Origin: Bacteroidia bacterium
GTDB taxonomy: Bacteria > Bacteroidota > Bacteroidia > Flavobacteriales > Flavobacteriaceae
Reading direction: 5' to 3'
Length of the DNA: 64,000 nucleotides
NCBI GenBank assembly: GCA_030430385.1
Contig: JAUIFO010000002.1
Coordinates: 310,001 to 374,000, forward strand
The notes beneath the pieces were generated by a model. That model saw only the letters and a list, made by a program, of their open reading frames with translations. It did not search any database and had not been told where the DNA came from. Positions 1 to 9,263 of this stretch are shown here, in pieces. The position numbers and the translations under genes were made by a program. Every line of letters starts with the position of its first letter. Position 1 is the first letter of the stretch.

Positions 1-1358
1 CCACCAGAAGGGTAATCTCCTAGATTATAAGGTGCTCCAGCTGTAACATTAGATTGGTAAAACGTTAGGTTTCCAGATCCATCATTAATGTAATATACAT
101 TTGGTTCAACATCATGACATACAAAAGCATCTAGATGGCCATCCCTATTAATATCAGCAAAATTTGAACGCTGAGAAAAAACATATTCAGAACCAGATAG
201 TTCAGTAAAACCAGTTCCCATATTATTCGCCTTCATAAACGTTACACCACTACCAGCACCATATAAAAGGTCTGTGTAACCATTTGCATCAAAATCTGCA
301 GCAGCCATACTCCAAGAAGGAAGGAAGTTAGCATTAGGAGTCGCGATATCAACCTCATTAAATCCACCAGAACTTAATTGGTAATGAATATTAACGTTTG
401 TTGAAGTTACAGATACGATATCATCAAGATGATCACCATCCATATCAACAACAGCTAAGTCATAACCACCAATATTCATATCTTGGCGCGAAAAATTAAC
501 TCTAGCAGGAACTAAGGTTGTAAAATTAACTGGACCTACCCAGTCACTATAATCAGATCCACCGCAAAACCCTCTAACATATATTTCGTAAGAGGTGTTG
601 GTATCAAGACCAGTAATTACATAAGGATTATTTGTGTTCGTAAATGTTCCAGATCCAGCTGGAATACCTGTTCCAGGAGACTGTACTGCTATTTCCCAGG
701 AATTATCTAAAGCACCAGCATCCCAGAATACATTAGCACCATCCAATGTCACGTATGTCACATTAAGGTTACTAATATTTGGACATGCAGGAGGTGTTGT
801 AGACGTAATTGTTGGTGAGTCAAAACAAAAGCCCCAACCATATGATGTGTTATCATCATATAAGATTCTGTATTTAAAATTAGTTAGCTGAGAAGGCGTA
901 AATGAATTAATAACAACACTTCTTTCTACTAATTCTGGACTGCCATTACAAAAATTAACATTTGGAGCATTGTTAGTTTCAGTCAACTCCTCACCCATAT
1001 TCTCCCAAGTCGCTCCTCCATCTGTAGAATATTGAATTCTCAAATCTTCATCTTGATAGATGTTGAAAACATACATTCCAGACACTACAATTTCAGTTTC
1101 ACCAGCATTAAAAGCATCTGTCAAGTCGATTAAATCCGATTCTGCTGCTACATTATTTACAGAAGCACCACCAGCTTCATCATCATCAAAAGAAAAATTA
1201 GCAGAAACAGTCGGATTGTCTGTAAATATGTTTGGAGCTGTTTCATGACTTCCCGTAATGGTCCAATTAGCATTAGGCCAATTTGCAGGTTGATTTAATT
1301 CCTGAGCAAATGCAAAGCAAGAGATTAATAAGAATGTTAGTAATGTAATTTTTCTCAT
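1..1358 (-). CDS. Secreted FN3/VCBS-repeat protein, partial (3' end beyond window)
   Basis: Reading the minus strand from the ATG at 1358 gives an open frame of 452 codons that leaves the left edge without a stop. It begins with a signal peptide (MRKITLLTFLLISCFAFAQ). A region of about 170 residues follows, with a beta-sandwich look and a 'STDGGATWENMG' motif. Next comes a fibronectin-III-like stretch ending near 'GFCGGSDYSDWVG', then VCBS/FG-GAP repeats with calcium-binding-like 'DMDGDHLDD' and 'DINRDGHLDAF' motifs. The repeat part closely matches the upstream gene at 1441-3468 (for example 'DLLYGAGSGVTFM' against 'DLVYGAGNGVTFM'), so the two are tandem paralogues. By analogy the missing C-terminus probably carries a T9SS sorting domain. 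It is presumably a surface or secreted protein; its ligand is unknown. Confidence 0.85.
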   Translation of the reverse strand, partial: MRKITLLTFLLISCFAFAQELNQPANWPNANWTITGSHETAPNIFTDNPTVSANFSFDDDEAGGASVNNVAAESDLIDLTDAFNAGETEIVVSGMYVFNIYQDEDLRIQYSTDGGATWENMGEELTETNNAPNVNFCNGSPELVERSVVINSFTPSQLTNFKYRILYDDNTSYGWGFCFDSPTITSTTPPACPNISNLNVTYVTLDGANVFWDAGALDNSWEIAVQSPGTGIPAGSGTFTNTNNPYVITGLDTNTSYEIYVRGFCGGSDYSDWVGPVNFTTLVPARVNFSRQDMNIGGYDLAVVDMDGDHLDDIVSVTSTNVNIHYQLSSGGFNEVDIATPNANFLPSWSMAAADFDANGYTDLLYGAGSGVTFMKANNMGTGFTELSGSEYVFSQRSNFADINRDGHLDAFVCHDVEPNVYYINDGSGNLTFYQSNVTAGAPYNLGDYPSG

Positions 1359-1400
1359 GATAATGTGTTTTTTTGGTAAAAAGTCCCTAAAAGTAATAAA

Positions 1401-1432
1401 AAAAACCTCTAAATTCAATTTAGAGGTTTTTG
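1401..1432 (-). terminator. Intrinsic terminator after the VCBS/ASPIC gene
   Basis: The inverted repeat CCTCTAAAT/ATTTAGAGG has a 3-nt loop and is flanked by A and T runs on both sides. It starts 9 bp past the stop of the 1441-3468 gene. Read on the minus strand the hairpin is followed by a T-rich run. It separates this gene from the paralogue starting at 1358, which should therefore have its own promoter or depend on readthrough. Confidence 0.75.
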
Positions 1433-1440
1433 GAAATAAT

Positions 1441-3468
1441 CTATTGTTTTAAAAATTTTTGAGTTTTAGTAAATTCATCTGAATGAATTCTAAGGATATA
1501 GTTTCCTGCGCTCAATTGCGAAACATCAATTGTTTCAGATTTTAATTGTGAATGCATTACCACTTTTCCACTTAAATCAAATACAGAATAGCTTGCGTTT
1601 TGAAGTGATAATTCGGTAGAGATATTTAACACGTCTTTAGTTGGAATAGGAGAAATAACCATTCCTAATGCTAGGTCTTCTTCTTCAATTCCTAATGTAT
1701 CACAAGCTGAACCAGAACCTTCAACAGCTGTATAAGACTGATTGATAGAAGGATTTATAAATTCTTCGCAATCTGAGTTAGGCCAATAAATAACAATTTT
1801 AGAAATACTAGCATCTGTTCCGATACCGAAATGTGTATTCAATGAGTTCATATATCTAAATCCGTCTCCAGATTTTACGTCTCTAATTTGAATTCCAGAA
1901 GGCGTGTGAACTTCAACACGAGCTCCAATACCGTTAATGTTTGAAGCTGTACCAACAGTGTGAATTTTTATCCAGTTGTTATTGGTTTCAGCGTTGTTGT
2001 AATAAATTGTACCTGAGTTGAATGCATCAATATAACCATCATCATTTAAATCACCATAGGCTCCAGCTCCTGGAAAAACATCAGTATGTACAGAGAATGT
2101 CATATCACCTCTTCCAAACAATACATTTCCACCTTGAACAAGGTCTAAGTTTCCATCGTTATCAAAATCGAAAGTAACAGTTTCAGTAGACGTTAAAGAA
2201 AGAATATCTACTCCAGAACCAGCAGATACATCTGTAAAGGTTCCGCCTGTATTAAGCATTAATTTATGACTACCAGAACTCGCACCTACAAATACGTCCA
2301 TATCACCATCACTATCAAAATCTCCCCAAGCTGAAGACCAAGTTTGCATTGGATCTGCTAAACCAATGGCAGCAGCATTTTCAGAATAGTTTTCATTTCC
2401 ATCATTAGTGTGCATTTGGTTGGTACGTCTAGCAGTTTCACCACCACACTTAGCGATGAATAAATCTAAATCTCTATCATTGTCATAATCAATCCAGATT
2501 GAACCATAGTTACCACCAGAAGGATAATCTCCAAGTCCGCCTTGATTGAACGTTAAGTTTCCAGAACCATCATTTAAATAGTACACATTAGGAGCCACAT
2601 CATGACACATAAACAAGTCTAAATTTCCATCTCTGTTAATATCTACAAAATTTGAACGCTGAGAAAATACATCTTCAGGACCAGATACTTCAACATAAGC
2701 CACAGAGCCACCAGAAGTATCACTTCTCATAAACGTCACACCATTTCCAGCACCATAAACTAAGTCTGTTTGACCGTCTCTATTGTAATCAGCAGCAGCT
2801 AGACTCCACGTTGGTTCATAGTTTGCAGGAGTTGTGGTATAATCTATTGTTGTAAACCCTCCACCAGGAAGTTGTTGTCTAACATTAATGTTTGTACTTG
2901 ACACCGTAACTAAATCATCTAAATAATCACCATTCATATCAACACAAGCATATCTGTACGAACCAGAAGAACCAGAAGATTCAGTGGTAAATGTAACAGG
3001 AGTAGGTACTGGTGCATTATCTGTTGCTTCTAAACAAAAGGCTACATCTGAAAGAGCCGTACCTTCAAAATCATAAATTTGAATTACTAAATCATCACCA
3101 ATATCCCAACCGCCAATAGTTTCGGTAGCAAAGGTATTTGTACAAGCAATTTCGTCTTGCGTTACTGCATCATACACTACAATTCCAGGGTTACCTGGAC
3201 CTTGAGAGAAAAATGACAATCCAGTATGAGTTGCGGTCCAAGTAAAGAATTGGTCTAACCCAGAGGCTCTACAACCACCTTGAAGTCCGCTATCTGTTGT
3301 TCCATCTGTTGCAAATGGCAATACAAAAGTAGGACTCGGACATCCAGTTCCTTCAGCAGAAGGAACAATAGGAGATGCTCCAGCAAAAGTATCATTAGCA
3401 GGTTGTGCAAATACTTGAGTGCTAAATGCGAAGGCAAAAGCAACGGTTAATAGTATTTTTGTTTTCAT
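1441..3468 (-). CDS. T9SS-exported VCBS/FG-GAP repeat protein with ASPIC/UnbV domain (CRTAC1-like)
   Basis: 675 residues. A signal peptide (MKTKILLTVAFAFAFSTQVFAQ) is followed by about 130 residues of beta-rich sequence with paired Cys. VCBS/FG-GAP beta-propeller repeats with Asp-rich loops ('DMNGDYLDD', 'DINRDGNLD', 'DYDNDRDLD', 'DSDGDMDVF') span about 165-500. A UnbV/ASPIC module ('GIGARVEV', 'FGIGTDASI') lies at about 505-590. A type A T9SS sorting domain covers the last 75 residues ('SPIPTKDVLNIS', 'SAGNYILRI'), so outer-membrane export and surface anchoring or release are expected. It lies 29 bp after the cytochrome lipoprotein gene and is probably co-transcribed with it. A paralogue follows. 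The function is not known; adhesion or calcium-stabilised binding is inference. Confidence 0.9.
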   Translation of the reverse strand: MKTKILLTVAFAFAFSTQVFAQPANDTFAGASPIVPSAEGTGCPSPTFVLPFATDGTTDSGLQGGCRASGLDQFFTWTATHTGLSFFSQGPGNPGIVVYDAVTQDEIACTNTFATETIGGWDIGDDLVIQIYDFEGTALSDVAFCLEATDNAPVPTPVTFTTESSGSSGSYRYACVDMNGDYLDDLVTVSSTNINVRQQLPGGGFTTIDYTTTPANYEPTWSLAAADYNRDGQTDLVYGAGNGVTFMRSDTSGGSVAYVEVSGPEDVFSQRSNFVDINRDGNLDLFMCHDVAPNVYYLNDGSGNLTFNQGGLGDYPSGGNYGSIWIDYDNDRDLDLFIAKCGGETARRTNQMHTNDGNENYSENAAAIGLADPMQTWSSAWGDFDSDGDMDVFVGASSGSHKLMLNTGGTFTDVSAGSGVDILSLTSTETVTFDFDNDGNLDLVQGGNVLFGRGDMTFSVHTDVFPGAGAYGDLNDDGYIDAFNSGTIYYNNAETNNNWIKIHTVGTASNINGIGARVEVHTPSGIQIRDVKSGDGFRYMNSLNTHFGIGTDASISKIVIYWPNSDCEEFINPSINQSYTAVEGSGSACDTLGIEEEDLALGMVISPIPTKDVLNISTELSLQNASYSVFDLSGKVVMHSQLKSETIDVSQLSAGNYILRIHSDEFTKTQKFLKQ

Positions 3469-3497
3469 AATATAAGGTTATTTCAAATTTTGTTTAA

Positions 3498-4880
3498 TTA
3501 TTCACATTCTCCTTCTAAGGAGTTGATCCACTCTTCAATGAGTCTAACACCTTCAGCATGCTGAAGTGTTCTACCTAAAAGCGGCATTCTATATTGTTCT
3601 TCTACAGAACTTATTCTAAAATATAAGACTGACTGATTTACATTTCCACTAGCAATGATATGTGTGTTAGGAGAAATTTGAGTATCAGGTTGCACACAAA
3701 CACCTTTGTTTGTATCATCATCATTTTCATGGAATGCTAATCGCATTGGACGGTATTCGCAATAACTTTCTTCAGAATGGCAGTGTGCACAGTTAATGTC
3801 TAAATACGAACGAACTCTTAGTTCAAGAGGTAAGCTTTCATCAGACCAATCTACAGTGGTTACAATATTAGAAGGTAAATTGTCTTCTAAATAGCCAACT
3901 TCAATCCATTTAGAAAGTTGGTTTGAGATCCCATCGTCATAATTGTAATCTTTATTTAGATTCTGAGGTTTTGGGCCTATTGGAAGCGGTGTTCCAAATT
4001 TATTATGACAAGAAAAACACTCATTTCTAGAAGGAATTCTATAATTCACAGATTTTGGTGTTCCGTCATCGTCAATCCAATCAACAGCAGTAAAACTTCC
4101 ATTATTATCGAAAGTAGCTTCTGTTTGATCATCATTCCAAACATATTTTGCAAAGTCCCAACCTTCTTCGGTCATATACATTAATCGCGTTTCAATAATT
4201 CTCGTTTCGCCTGATGGTTGAACGTTGTCATAGAAGAAGTTCTTAATTAAGATTGCTCCTACAGGGAAATTAAGCGTAGTATAATCTTGATCGTAAGACG
4301 CCTTTAAATTATCAGGCATCCAAACAAATCGTTTTTTATGAGCGTAATCACTAAATAATGGAGAATTTAGATCGTAAGGTAACACACCAGCAACAGGAAT
4401 TAAATCTTTCATGTCACCATCAAAGAAATTGTATTCCGAAAGTGTAGGATACGGAATTTCATCAGAATTGTAAATCACCAATGTTCTTGGTAATACAGTA
4501 ATCGTTACATCTTCTGTGGCACAATTTTCAGGTGTTGCATTGTTACAGATCGTATAGCTGAAACTATCTTCTCCAGTAAAATCTGTGTTAGGCGTATATC
4601 GAATAATATCATCTGAAGGATTACTAGGCGTATTGTTATTTAAAATCGTAACGATTCCATTACTAGCAGCAGACACCTCAACTGTTCCTTGAGCAGGAAT
4701 ATTAGTGTCATTTGCAAAGATGTCAATATCAACTGAATTATTTTGAAGGATCTCTGCCGAATCTGCAAGGGTTTCTATAGATAGTGGAATGTAATCATTA
4801 CTATCATTATCATCAGCACAGGAATGAATGAGAAGTATTCCCATACAAAGCAGCAACGATTTATAGCAATTTTTAATCAT
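3498..4880 (-). CDS. SO2930/HNE_0200-family diheme c-type cytochrome lipoprotein
   Basis: 460 residues. The SpII lipobox 'ILLIHSC' puts the lipidated Cys at residue 21, followed by the acidic run ADDND, like the lipoprotein surface-export signal known in Bacteroidota. Residues 40-130 form an Ig/cadherin-like domain ('DSFSYTICNN'). The rest matches the diheme cytochrome family defined around SO2930: two haem motifs, CFSCH (288-292) and CAHCH (364-368), plus a possible distal Met432 in 'RMPLLG'. Conserved 'LNSPLFSDYAHK' and 'FPVGAILIKNF' segments are present. Redox partners are unknown. It probably heads an operon with the VCBS/ASPIC gene 29 bp downstream. The upstream 206 bp up to asd hold no gene that I can see. 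Confidence 0.85.
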   Translation of the reverse strand: MIKNCYKSLLLCMGILLIHSCADDNDSNDYIPLSIETLADSAEILQNNSVDIDIFANDTNIPAQGTVEVSAASNGIVTILNNNTPSNPSDDIIRYTPNTDFTGEDSFSYTICNNATPENCATEDVTITVLPRTLVIYNSDEIPYPTLSEYNFFDGDMKDLIPVAGVLPYDLNSPLFSDYAHKKRFVWMPDNLKASYDQDYTTLNFPVGAILIKNFFYDNVQPSGETRIIETRLMYMTEEGWDFAKYVWNDDQTEATFDNNGSFTAVDWIDDDGTPKSVNYRIPSRNECFSCHNKFGTPLPIGPKPQNLNKDYNYDDGISNQLSKWIEVGYLEDNLPSNIVTTVDWSDESLPLELRVRSYLDINCAHCHSEESYCEYRPMRLAFHENDDDTNKGVCVQPDTQISPNTHIIASGNVNQSVLYFRISSVEEQYRMPLLGRTLQHAEGVRLIEEWINSLEGECE

Positions 4881-5086
4881 CTATAGGTAAAATTTGGACA
4901 GTAAATATAATCACAAACATAGAACAGATGCAAATAATTAGATGTAATACGCTTTTTATCAGTCAACAAGTCGATAAAATCGGTAAAAAACACCTACATA
5001 TATGGCAATACAGTTCCTTTTGGATAGATCATCCGCATATAGAACAACTCAACACGTAAAAACCCTATGCGAAATCCGGTCTTTTT

Positions 5087-6076
5087 TTAAAGAAGATTTT
5101 GAGATATCAAATATTCAGCGATTTGAATGGTGTTTGTAGCAGCACCTTTTCTAAGATTATCACTAACAATCCAAAGATTTAAGGTATTTGGTTGAGAACC
5201 ATCACGACGAATTCTACCTACAAAGACATCGTCTTTTCCGTGAGCATAAATAGGCATTGGGTAAGTGTTGACATCAATATTGTCTTGTAATACGACACCA
5301 GGAGTTTGATGTAGTAATTGTCGGACTTCATCAATAGAGAAATCGTTTTCAAATTCAACATTTACAGCTTCACTATGTCCTCCAGCAGTAGGAATTCTAA
5401 CCGCAGTTGCGGTAACAGCAATTGTACGATCATCAAGAATTTTTTGAGTTTCTCGTACGAGTTTCATTTCTTCTTTAGTATACCCATTATCTTCAAAAAC
5501 ATCACAATGCGGAATGGCATTTTGATGAATGGGATAATGATAAGCCATTTCACCTTTTATTCCAGCAAGCTCGTTTTCTAATTGTTTGATCGCTTTAGAA
5601 CCAGTTCCTGAAATCGATTGGTATGTTGACACAACAATACGTTTGATTTTGTATTTATTGTGTAAAGGCGCAAGTGCCATAACCATTTGAATGGTCGAAC
5701 AATTAGGGTTAGCAATAATTTTATCTGATTTTGAAAGCTTCTGCGCATTAATTTCAGGGACGACCAATTGCTTATCATGATCCATTCTCCAAGCAGAAGA
5801 ATTATCGATTACTGTAATACCAGCTTCGGCAAATTTAGGTGCCCATTCCAGAGAGGTGTTTCCGCCAGCAGAAAACAATGCGATTTTAGGTTTGGCATTG
5901 ATTGCATCTTGAAGACCTACAACTTTATAATCTTGATTTTTGAAGGAAATGGTTTTTCCAATTGATCGTTCAGAAGCTACAGGAATTAACTCAGTTATAG
6001 GAAATTGTCTTTTCTCTAAGACATCTAACATCACTTGACCTACAAGACCAGTTACACCGACAACAGCTACTTTCAT
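5087..6076 (-). CDS. asd: Aspartate-semialdehyde dehydrogenase
   Basis: Catalyses the NADPH-dependent conversion of aspartyl phosphate to aspartate semialdehyde, the branch point to lysine/diaminopimelate, threonine and methionine. 329 residues, normal length. It has an N-terminal Rossmann motif GVTGLVGQ (7-14), catalytic Cys126 in NPNCSTIQ, the GTGSKA loop near 157-162, and Arg227 and His234 in 'VRIPTAGGHSE'. Cytosolic. It is monocistronic by appearance: mscL lies upstream behind its own terminator, and 206 bp without a gene follow. Confidence 0.97.
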   Translation of the reverse strand: MKVAVVGVTGLVGQVMLDVLEKRQFPITELIPVASERSIGKTISFKNQDYKVVGLQDAINAKPKIALFSAGGNTSLEWAPKFAEAGITVIDNSSAWRMDHDKQLVVPEINAQKLSKSDKIIANPNCSTIQMVMALAPLHNKYKIKRIVVSTYQSISGTGSKAIKQLENELAGIKGEMAYHYPIHQNAIPHCDVFEDNGYTKEEMKLVRETQKILDDRTIAVTATAVRIPTAGGHSEAVNVEFENDFSIDEVRQLLHQTPGVVLQDNIDVNTYPMPIYAHGKDDVFVGRIRRDGSQPNTLNLWIVSDNLRKGAATNTIQIAEYLISQNLL

Positions 6077-6094
6077 TTATACAGATTTAGAATA

Positions 6095-6102
6095 CAAAGG
6101 TA
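6095..6102 (-). promoter_or_regulatory. Putative -7 element for asd
   Basis: TACCTTTG on the minus strand matches the Bacteroidota -7 consensus TANNTTTG, about 20 bp before the asd ATG. No good TTTG box lies at the expected upstream distance, so support is partial. Confidence 0.5.
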
Positions 6103-6141
6103 GAGATTTATTCAATGGATTCTCTAAAAGTAACTATAAAA

Positions 6142-6164
6142 AAACCACCTCTTAAGAGGTGGTT
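6142..6164 (-). terminator. Intrinsic terminator after mscL
   Basis: The perfect palindrome AACCACCTC/GAGGTGGTT with a short TTAA centre is followed on the minus strand by a T run. It starts 38 bp past the mscL stop. Confidence 0.85.
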
Positions 6165-6201
6165 TAGATGGTTAAAATATGTAACGTAGCGGTAAGCTAT
6201 A

Positions 6202-6603
6202 TTATTTTTTAAGTAAATCTCTGATTTCAGTTAATAAATCATTATCAGAAGGACCAGCTGGAGCTTCTGGAGCAGGAGGTGTTTTTGTTTTGTTGTAAGC
6301 TTTTACAATCATAAACAATACAAATCCAACAGTAATCAAGTTAATGAGAGCATTTACCCATTTTCCGTACATAATTGCATTTTCTGGTTTAGTAACAGTT
6401 CCGTCTGCACCAACAACAGCTTCATCTAAGACCATTTTCATGTCAGCAAAATCAAGACCTCCAGCAAAATGACCAACAATTGGCATCATGATATCAGAAA
6501 CAAATCCGTTTACAACTAAACCAACAGCACCTGCAAGGATTACTGCTACAGCTAAATCAATGACATTACCTGTCATTATGAAATTTTTGAATTCTTTAAA
6601 CAT
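6202..6603 (-). CDS. mscL: Large-conductance mechanosensitive channel MscL
   Basis: 133 residues. This is the homopentameric inner-membrane valve that opens under hypo-osmotic shock. The first amphipathic helix (MFKEFKNFIMTGNVIDLAVAV region) leads into TM1 with the hydrophobic gate (AVAVILAGAVGLVVNGFV region). A periplasmic loop and TM2 (ALINLITVGFVLFMIVKA region) follow. The C-terminal helix 'DLLTEIRDLLKK' forms the cytoplasmic bundle. The length fits the family. It is a single gene, bounded by a terminator downstream and 75 bp to alr upstream. Confidence 0.97.
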   Translation of the reverse strand: MFKEFKNFIMTGNVIDLAVAVILAGAVGLVVNGFVSDIMMPIVGHFAGGLDFADMKMVLDEAVVGADGTVTKPENAIMYGKWVNALINLITVGFVLFMIVKAYNKTKTPPAPEAPAGPSDNDLLTEIRDLLKK

Positions 6604-6678
6604 AGTTTATCGTATTAAGTTAGTTATTATAAGACCCTAAAATACTAAAAAAAGTCACATGAATTACACAATTGATTT

Positions 6679-7788
6679 TCAATTGCCAATATAACAGCGC
6701 TTTACACGTTGAGAAATTGCAGTAATGATCTCATAGGAAATAGATTTTGTAGTACTCGCAAAGGTACTTGCGGTAGGTTGCTTCCCAAACAGGATAACTT
6801 CATCCCCTTCTTTACAATCTATAGCTGTAATGTCAACCATAATCATATCCATACATACATTTCCTATAATTGGCGCAGCTTTTCCTTCAATGGTTACAAA
6901 GCCTTTACCGTTTCCGTATTGGCGACCAATACCATCTGCATGACCAATAGGAATAGTCGCTGTTCTTACAAGTTCTTCACTTTTAAATGCGCGATTATAG
7001 CCTACAGTTTCTCCTTTTTGAATGTGATGTATTTGTGAAATCACAGATTTTAGAGTAGCAACAGGTTTGAAGTTTTTGTCTTCTTTTTCAGAATTGCCAA
7101 AGCCATATAAACCAATTCCTGTTCTAACCATATTGTAATGAGCCTGAGGATAATTTAGTATTCCAGAGGTGTTGCAAAGATGCATCATTGGCTCATAGCC
7201 AATCTTTTTTGAAAATGCCTTTGCTATTGTATCAAAAGCGTTGATTTGAGTTTTAGTAAAGGATGCTTCAGAGAGATCTTCACTAGCGGCAAGGTGAGAA
7301 AATATAGATTTCACACGAATACGATTCGTGTCTTTTAATTTAGAAACAATACCATTCACATCATTTTCTCTAAACCCTAACCTATTCAACCCTGTATTAA
7401 ACTTAATATGAACGGGATAATCGGTTTGATTAGTTTCGGTTGCAATGCTTATAAATTCATTTAAAATTTTTGCATTGTAAAGACTAGGCTCTAAGCAACG
7501 ATCAATAAGCGTTTTGAAATTGACAGCTTGAGGATGCAGCACTAAAACAGGTGTTGTTATTCCAGCATCTCTTAGCGCAATACCTTCAGAAGTATAAGCC
7601 ACCGCAAAATAATCAACATTAAGTTTTTGAAGAAAATTAGCGACTGTATTCGCATCGCTTCCGTAGGCAAAAGCTTTAACAACAGCTAACACTTTGGTGT
7701 GTGCTTTAAGTTTTGATTTGATGTACTCGAAATTGTGTTTAAGAGCATTAAGGTCAATTTCAAGTGTTGTTTCCTGCGCTTTAGGCAT
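6679..7788 (-). CDS. alr: Alanine racemase
   Basis: PLP enzyme interconverting L- and D-alanine for peptidoglycan. 369 residues. The PLP lysine is K38 in 'VLAVVKAFAYGSD'. The second-domain tyrosine motif 'VGYNRAF' and the 'GNVCMDMIMVDIT' block typical of Alr are present. The start ATG overlaps the tdk stop (TAATG), so translation is probably coupled to thymidine kinase. The family usually reads VKADAYGHG at the PLP site; here it is VKAFAYGSD, a common variation in this phylum. Confidence 0.96.
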   Translation of the reverse strand: MPKAQETTLEIDLNALKHNFEYIKSKLKAHTKVLAVVKAFAYGSDANTVANFLQKLNVDYFAVAYTSEGIALRDAGITTPVLVLHPQAVNFKTLIDRCLEPSLYNAKILNEFISIATETNQTDYPVHIKFNTGLNRLGFRENDVNGIVSKLKDTNRIRVKSIFSHLAASEDLSEASFTKTQINAFDTIAKAFSKKIGYEPMMHLCNTSGILNYPQAHYNMVRTGIGLYGFGNSEKEDKNFKPVATLKSVISQIHHIQKGETVGYNRAFKSEELVRTATIPIGHADGIGRQYGNGKGFVTIEGKAAPIIGNVCMDMIMVDITAIDCKEGDEVILFGKQPTASTFASTTKSISYEIITAISQRVKRCYIGN

Positions 7789-8429
7789 TAGGATTTTTGT
7801 TTTTTTGAGTTTACCTCTTCGGCATCATTGACGTTCATATTCCTAACCTTATCACGAAGCATAGCTTTGTAAAATGCAGCGCGACTTAAAGGCTCATATT
7901 CATCAACTTCACCCAAAAGCACAAGGTTGTCACTTTTAGATTTTCGGTAACTATATTGCGCAAGGTTTCCTGTTCTAGTACAAATAGCATGAACTTTGGT
8001 CACATATTCTGCAGTCGCCATTAGGTGAGGCATAGGTCCGAAAGGGTTTCCTTTAAAATCCATGTCTAAACCAGCTACAATAACCCGAATTCCTTTGTTG
8101 GCAAGATCATTACAAACACGAACAATCTCATCATCAAAAAATTGGGCTTCATCAATACCAACTACATCACAGTCGTCTGCAAGAATAGGAATATTAGCAG
8201 CAGCAGGAACTGGTGTAGAGCGAATTTCATTGGAGTCGTGAGACACTACCATTTCTTCATCATAACGCACATCTATAGCTGGCTTAAAAATTTCAACTTT
8301 TTGCCTCGCAAATTTTGCACGTTTGAGCCTGCGAATTAGTTCTTCTGTCTTACCAGAGAACATGGATCCGCAAATGACTTCAATCCATCCAAATTGTTCT
8401 TTATGATTTACTGTGTTTTCGAGAAACAT
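7788..8429 (-). CDS. tdk: Thymidine kinase (type II)
   Basis: Phosphorylates thymidine with ATP in the salvage pathway. 213 residues. P-loop GSMFSGKT at 21-28, Walker B 'VGIDEAQFF', and the lasso-region '[10 protein letters not shown]'. The zinc ligands of the E. coli and human type are mostly lost: the CxxC pair reads ICTRT and the later CRxHF site reads 'LSRAAF'. The fold is otherwise intact. First gene of a two-gene unit with alr, overlapping it by one base. It is divergent from the hypothetical gene at 8534 across a 104-bp gap. Confidence 0.95.
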   Translation of the reverse strand: MFLENTVNHKEQFGWIEVICGSMFSGKTEELIRRLKRAKFARQKVEIFKPAIDVRYDEEMVVSHDSNEIRSTPVPAAANIPILADDCDVVGIDEAQFFDDEIVRVCNDLANKGIRVIVAGLDMDFKGNPFGPMPHLMATAEYVTKVHAICTRTGNLAQYSYRKSKSDNLVLLGEVDEYEPLSRAAFYKAMLRDKVRNMNVNDAEEVNSKKQKS

Positions 8430-8533
8430 TTTGTAATTTTAACACTAAAACCAACTCTTTGTTCGTTTTGCCTAAAGGTGGCGTAAATTTATTAAAATCA
8501 ATTGCATAAAATCGTTTTAAATTTAAAAAAATT

Positions 8534-9262
8534 ATGAAGAAGAAGTTAGAATCTGAATTAGTTAGTATTGCTCACAGGATTTTAAAACTCAAAGGCAAAG
8601 AGGATGTTGCTAAAATGCATGCTGAAGTGACTGCGTTGTATGAAAAATTAAGCGTACTAAAATTTGCTCACGAAAACTTTGAAGGCGATATACCTACCAT
8701 TGGTAGTGACTCTTCATTCTTTGGAATGTTAGATGTGGCATTCAATAATAAGGTAAGTGACAATATAGAAATTGAAGATAAAATTTACGTTAACCTAGAC
8801 GAAAAAGAAGACGATCATATCTACGAACCTGTAATGGAGAAGATTAAAGATATGGTTGCTCAAATGCCTCAGGAAACACAACAAGTTGATGAGATCGTTG
8901 AAACGGTTGTCGCGACAGAAGATACACCAGTGACTCACTTAGAAGATATTACAGCAGGTTTTGAAGAAATTCCAGAATTTGAACCTGTTTCTGAAGCCGA
9001 AGCAAGAACATCGTTAAACGATACCTTAAAAAAAGGCGCTCTAAATATTGGTTTGAATGATAAGCTAGCATTCATTAAACATTTATTTGAAGGAAAGAAT
9101 GAAGATTATGAGCGTGTCATATCGCAATTGAATACAGCACAATCTTATCAAGATGCGTCTCGTTTTATTAATGATATTATCAAACCCGATTATAATGATT
9201 GGTCTGGTAAAGAAGAGGTTGAGCAGCGCTTTATGGAAATTATAGAAAGTAAATTTTCATAA
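8534..9262 (+). CDS. Conserved hypothetical protein of Flavobacteria
   Basis: 242 residues, not recognised functionally. There is no signal peptide or membrane segment. Residues 1-50 are helical and Lys/Glu-rich ('LVSIAHRILKLKGKEDVA'). The middle, about 75-165, is acidic and low-complexity ('DEKEDDHIYEP', 'QQVDEIVETVVATED') and probably disordered. The C-terminal 75 residues ('GLNDKLAFIKHLFEGKNEDY') are helical and look like the best-conserved part. Its stop lies two bases from the convergent stop of the DUF11 gene. I see no catalytic motif; a structural or interaction role is only a guess. Confidence 0.8.
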   Translation: MKKKLESELVSIAHRILKLKGKEDVAKMHAEVTALYEKLSVLKFAHENFEGDIPTIGSDSSFFGMLDVAFNNKVSDNIEIEDKIYVNLDEKEDDHIYEPVMEKIKDMVAQMPQETQQVDEIVETVVATEDTPVTHLEDITAGFEEIPEFEPVSEAEARTSLNDTLKKGALNIGLNDKLAFIKHLFEGKNEDYERVISQLNTAQSYQDASRFINDIIKPDYNDWSGKEEVEQRFMEIIESKFS

Positions 9263-9263
9263 A

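Noticed and set aside
634..1248. Two small plus-strand frames in the first 1.3 kb
   Set aside because: Both are shadows of the truncated VCBS-repeat gene on the minus strand, which starts at 1358.
4881..5086. Possible small gene or regulatory RNA between the cytochrome gene and asd
   Set aside because: No start/stop pair with coding character, no convincing hairpin with T run and no -7 box on either strand.
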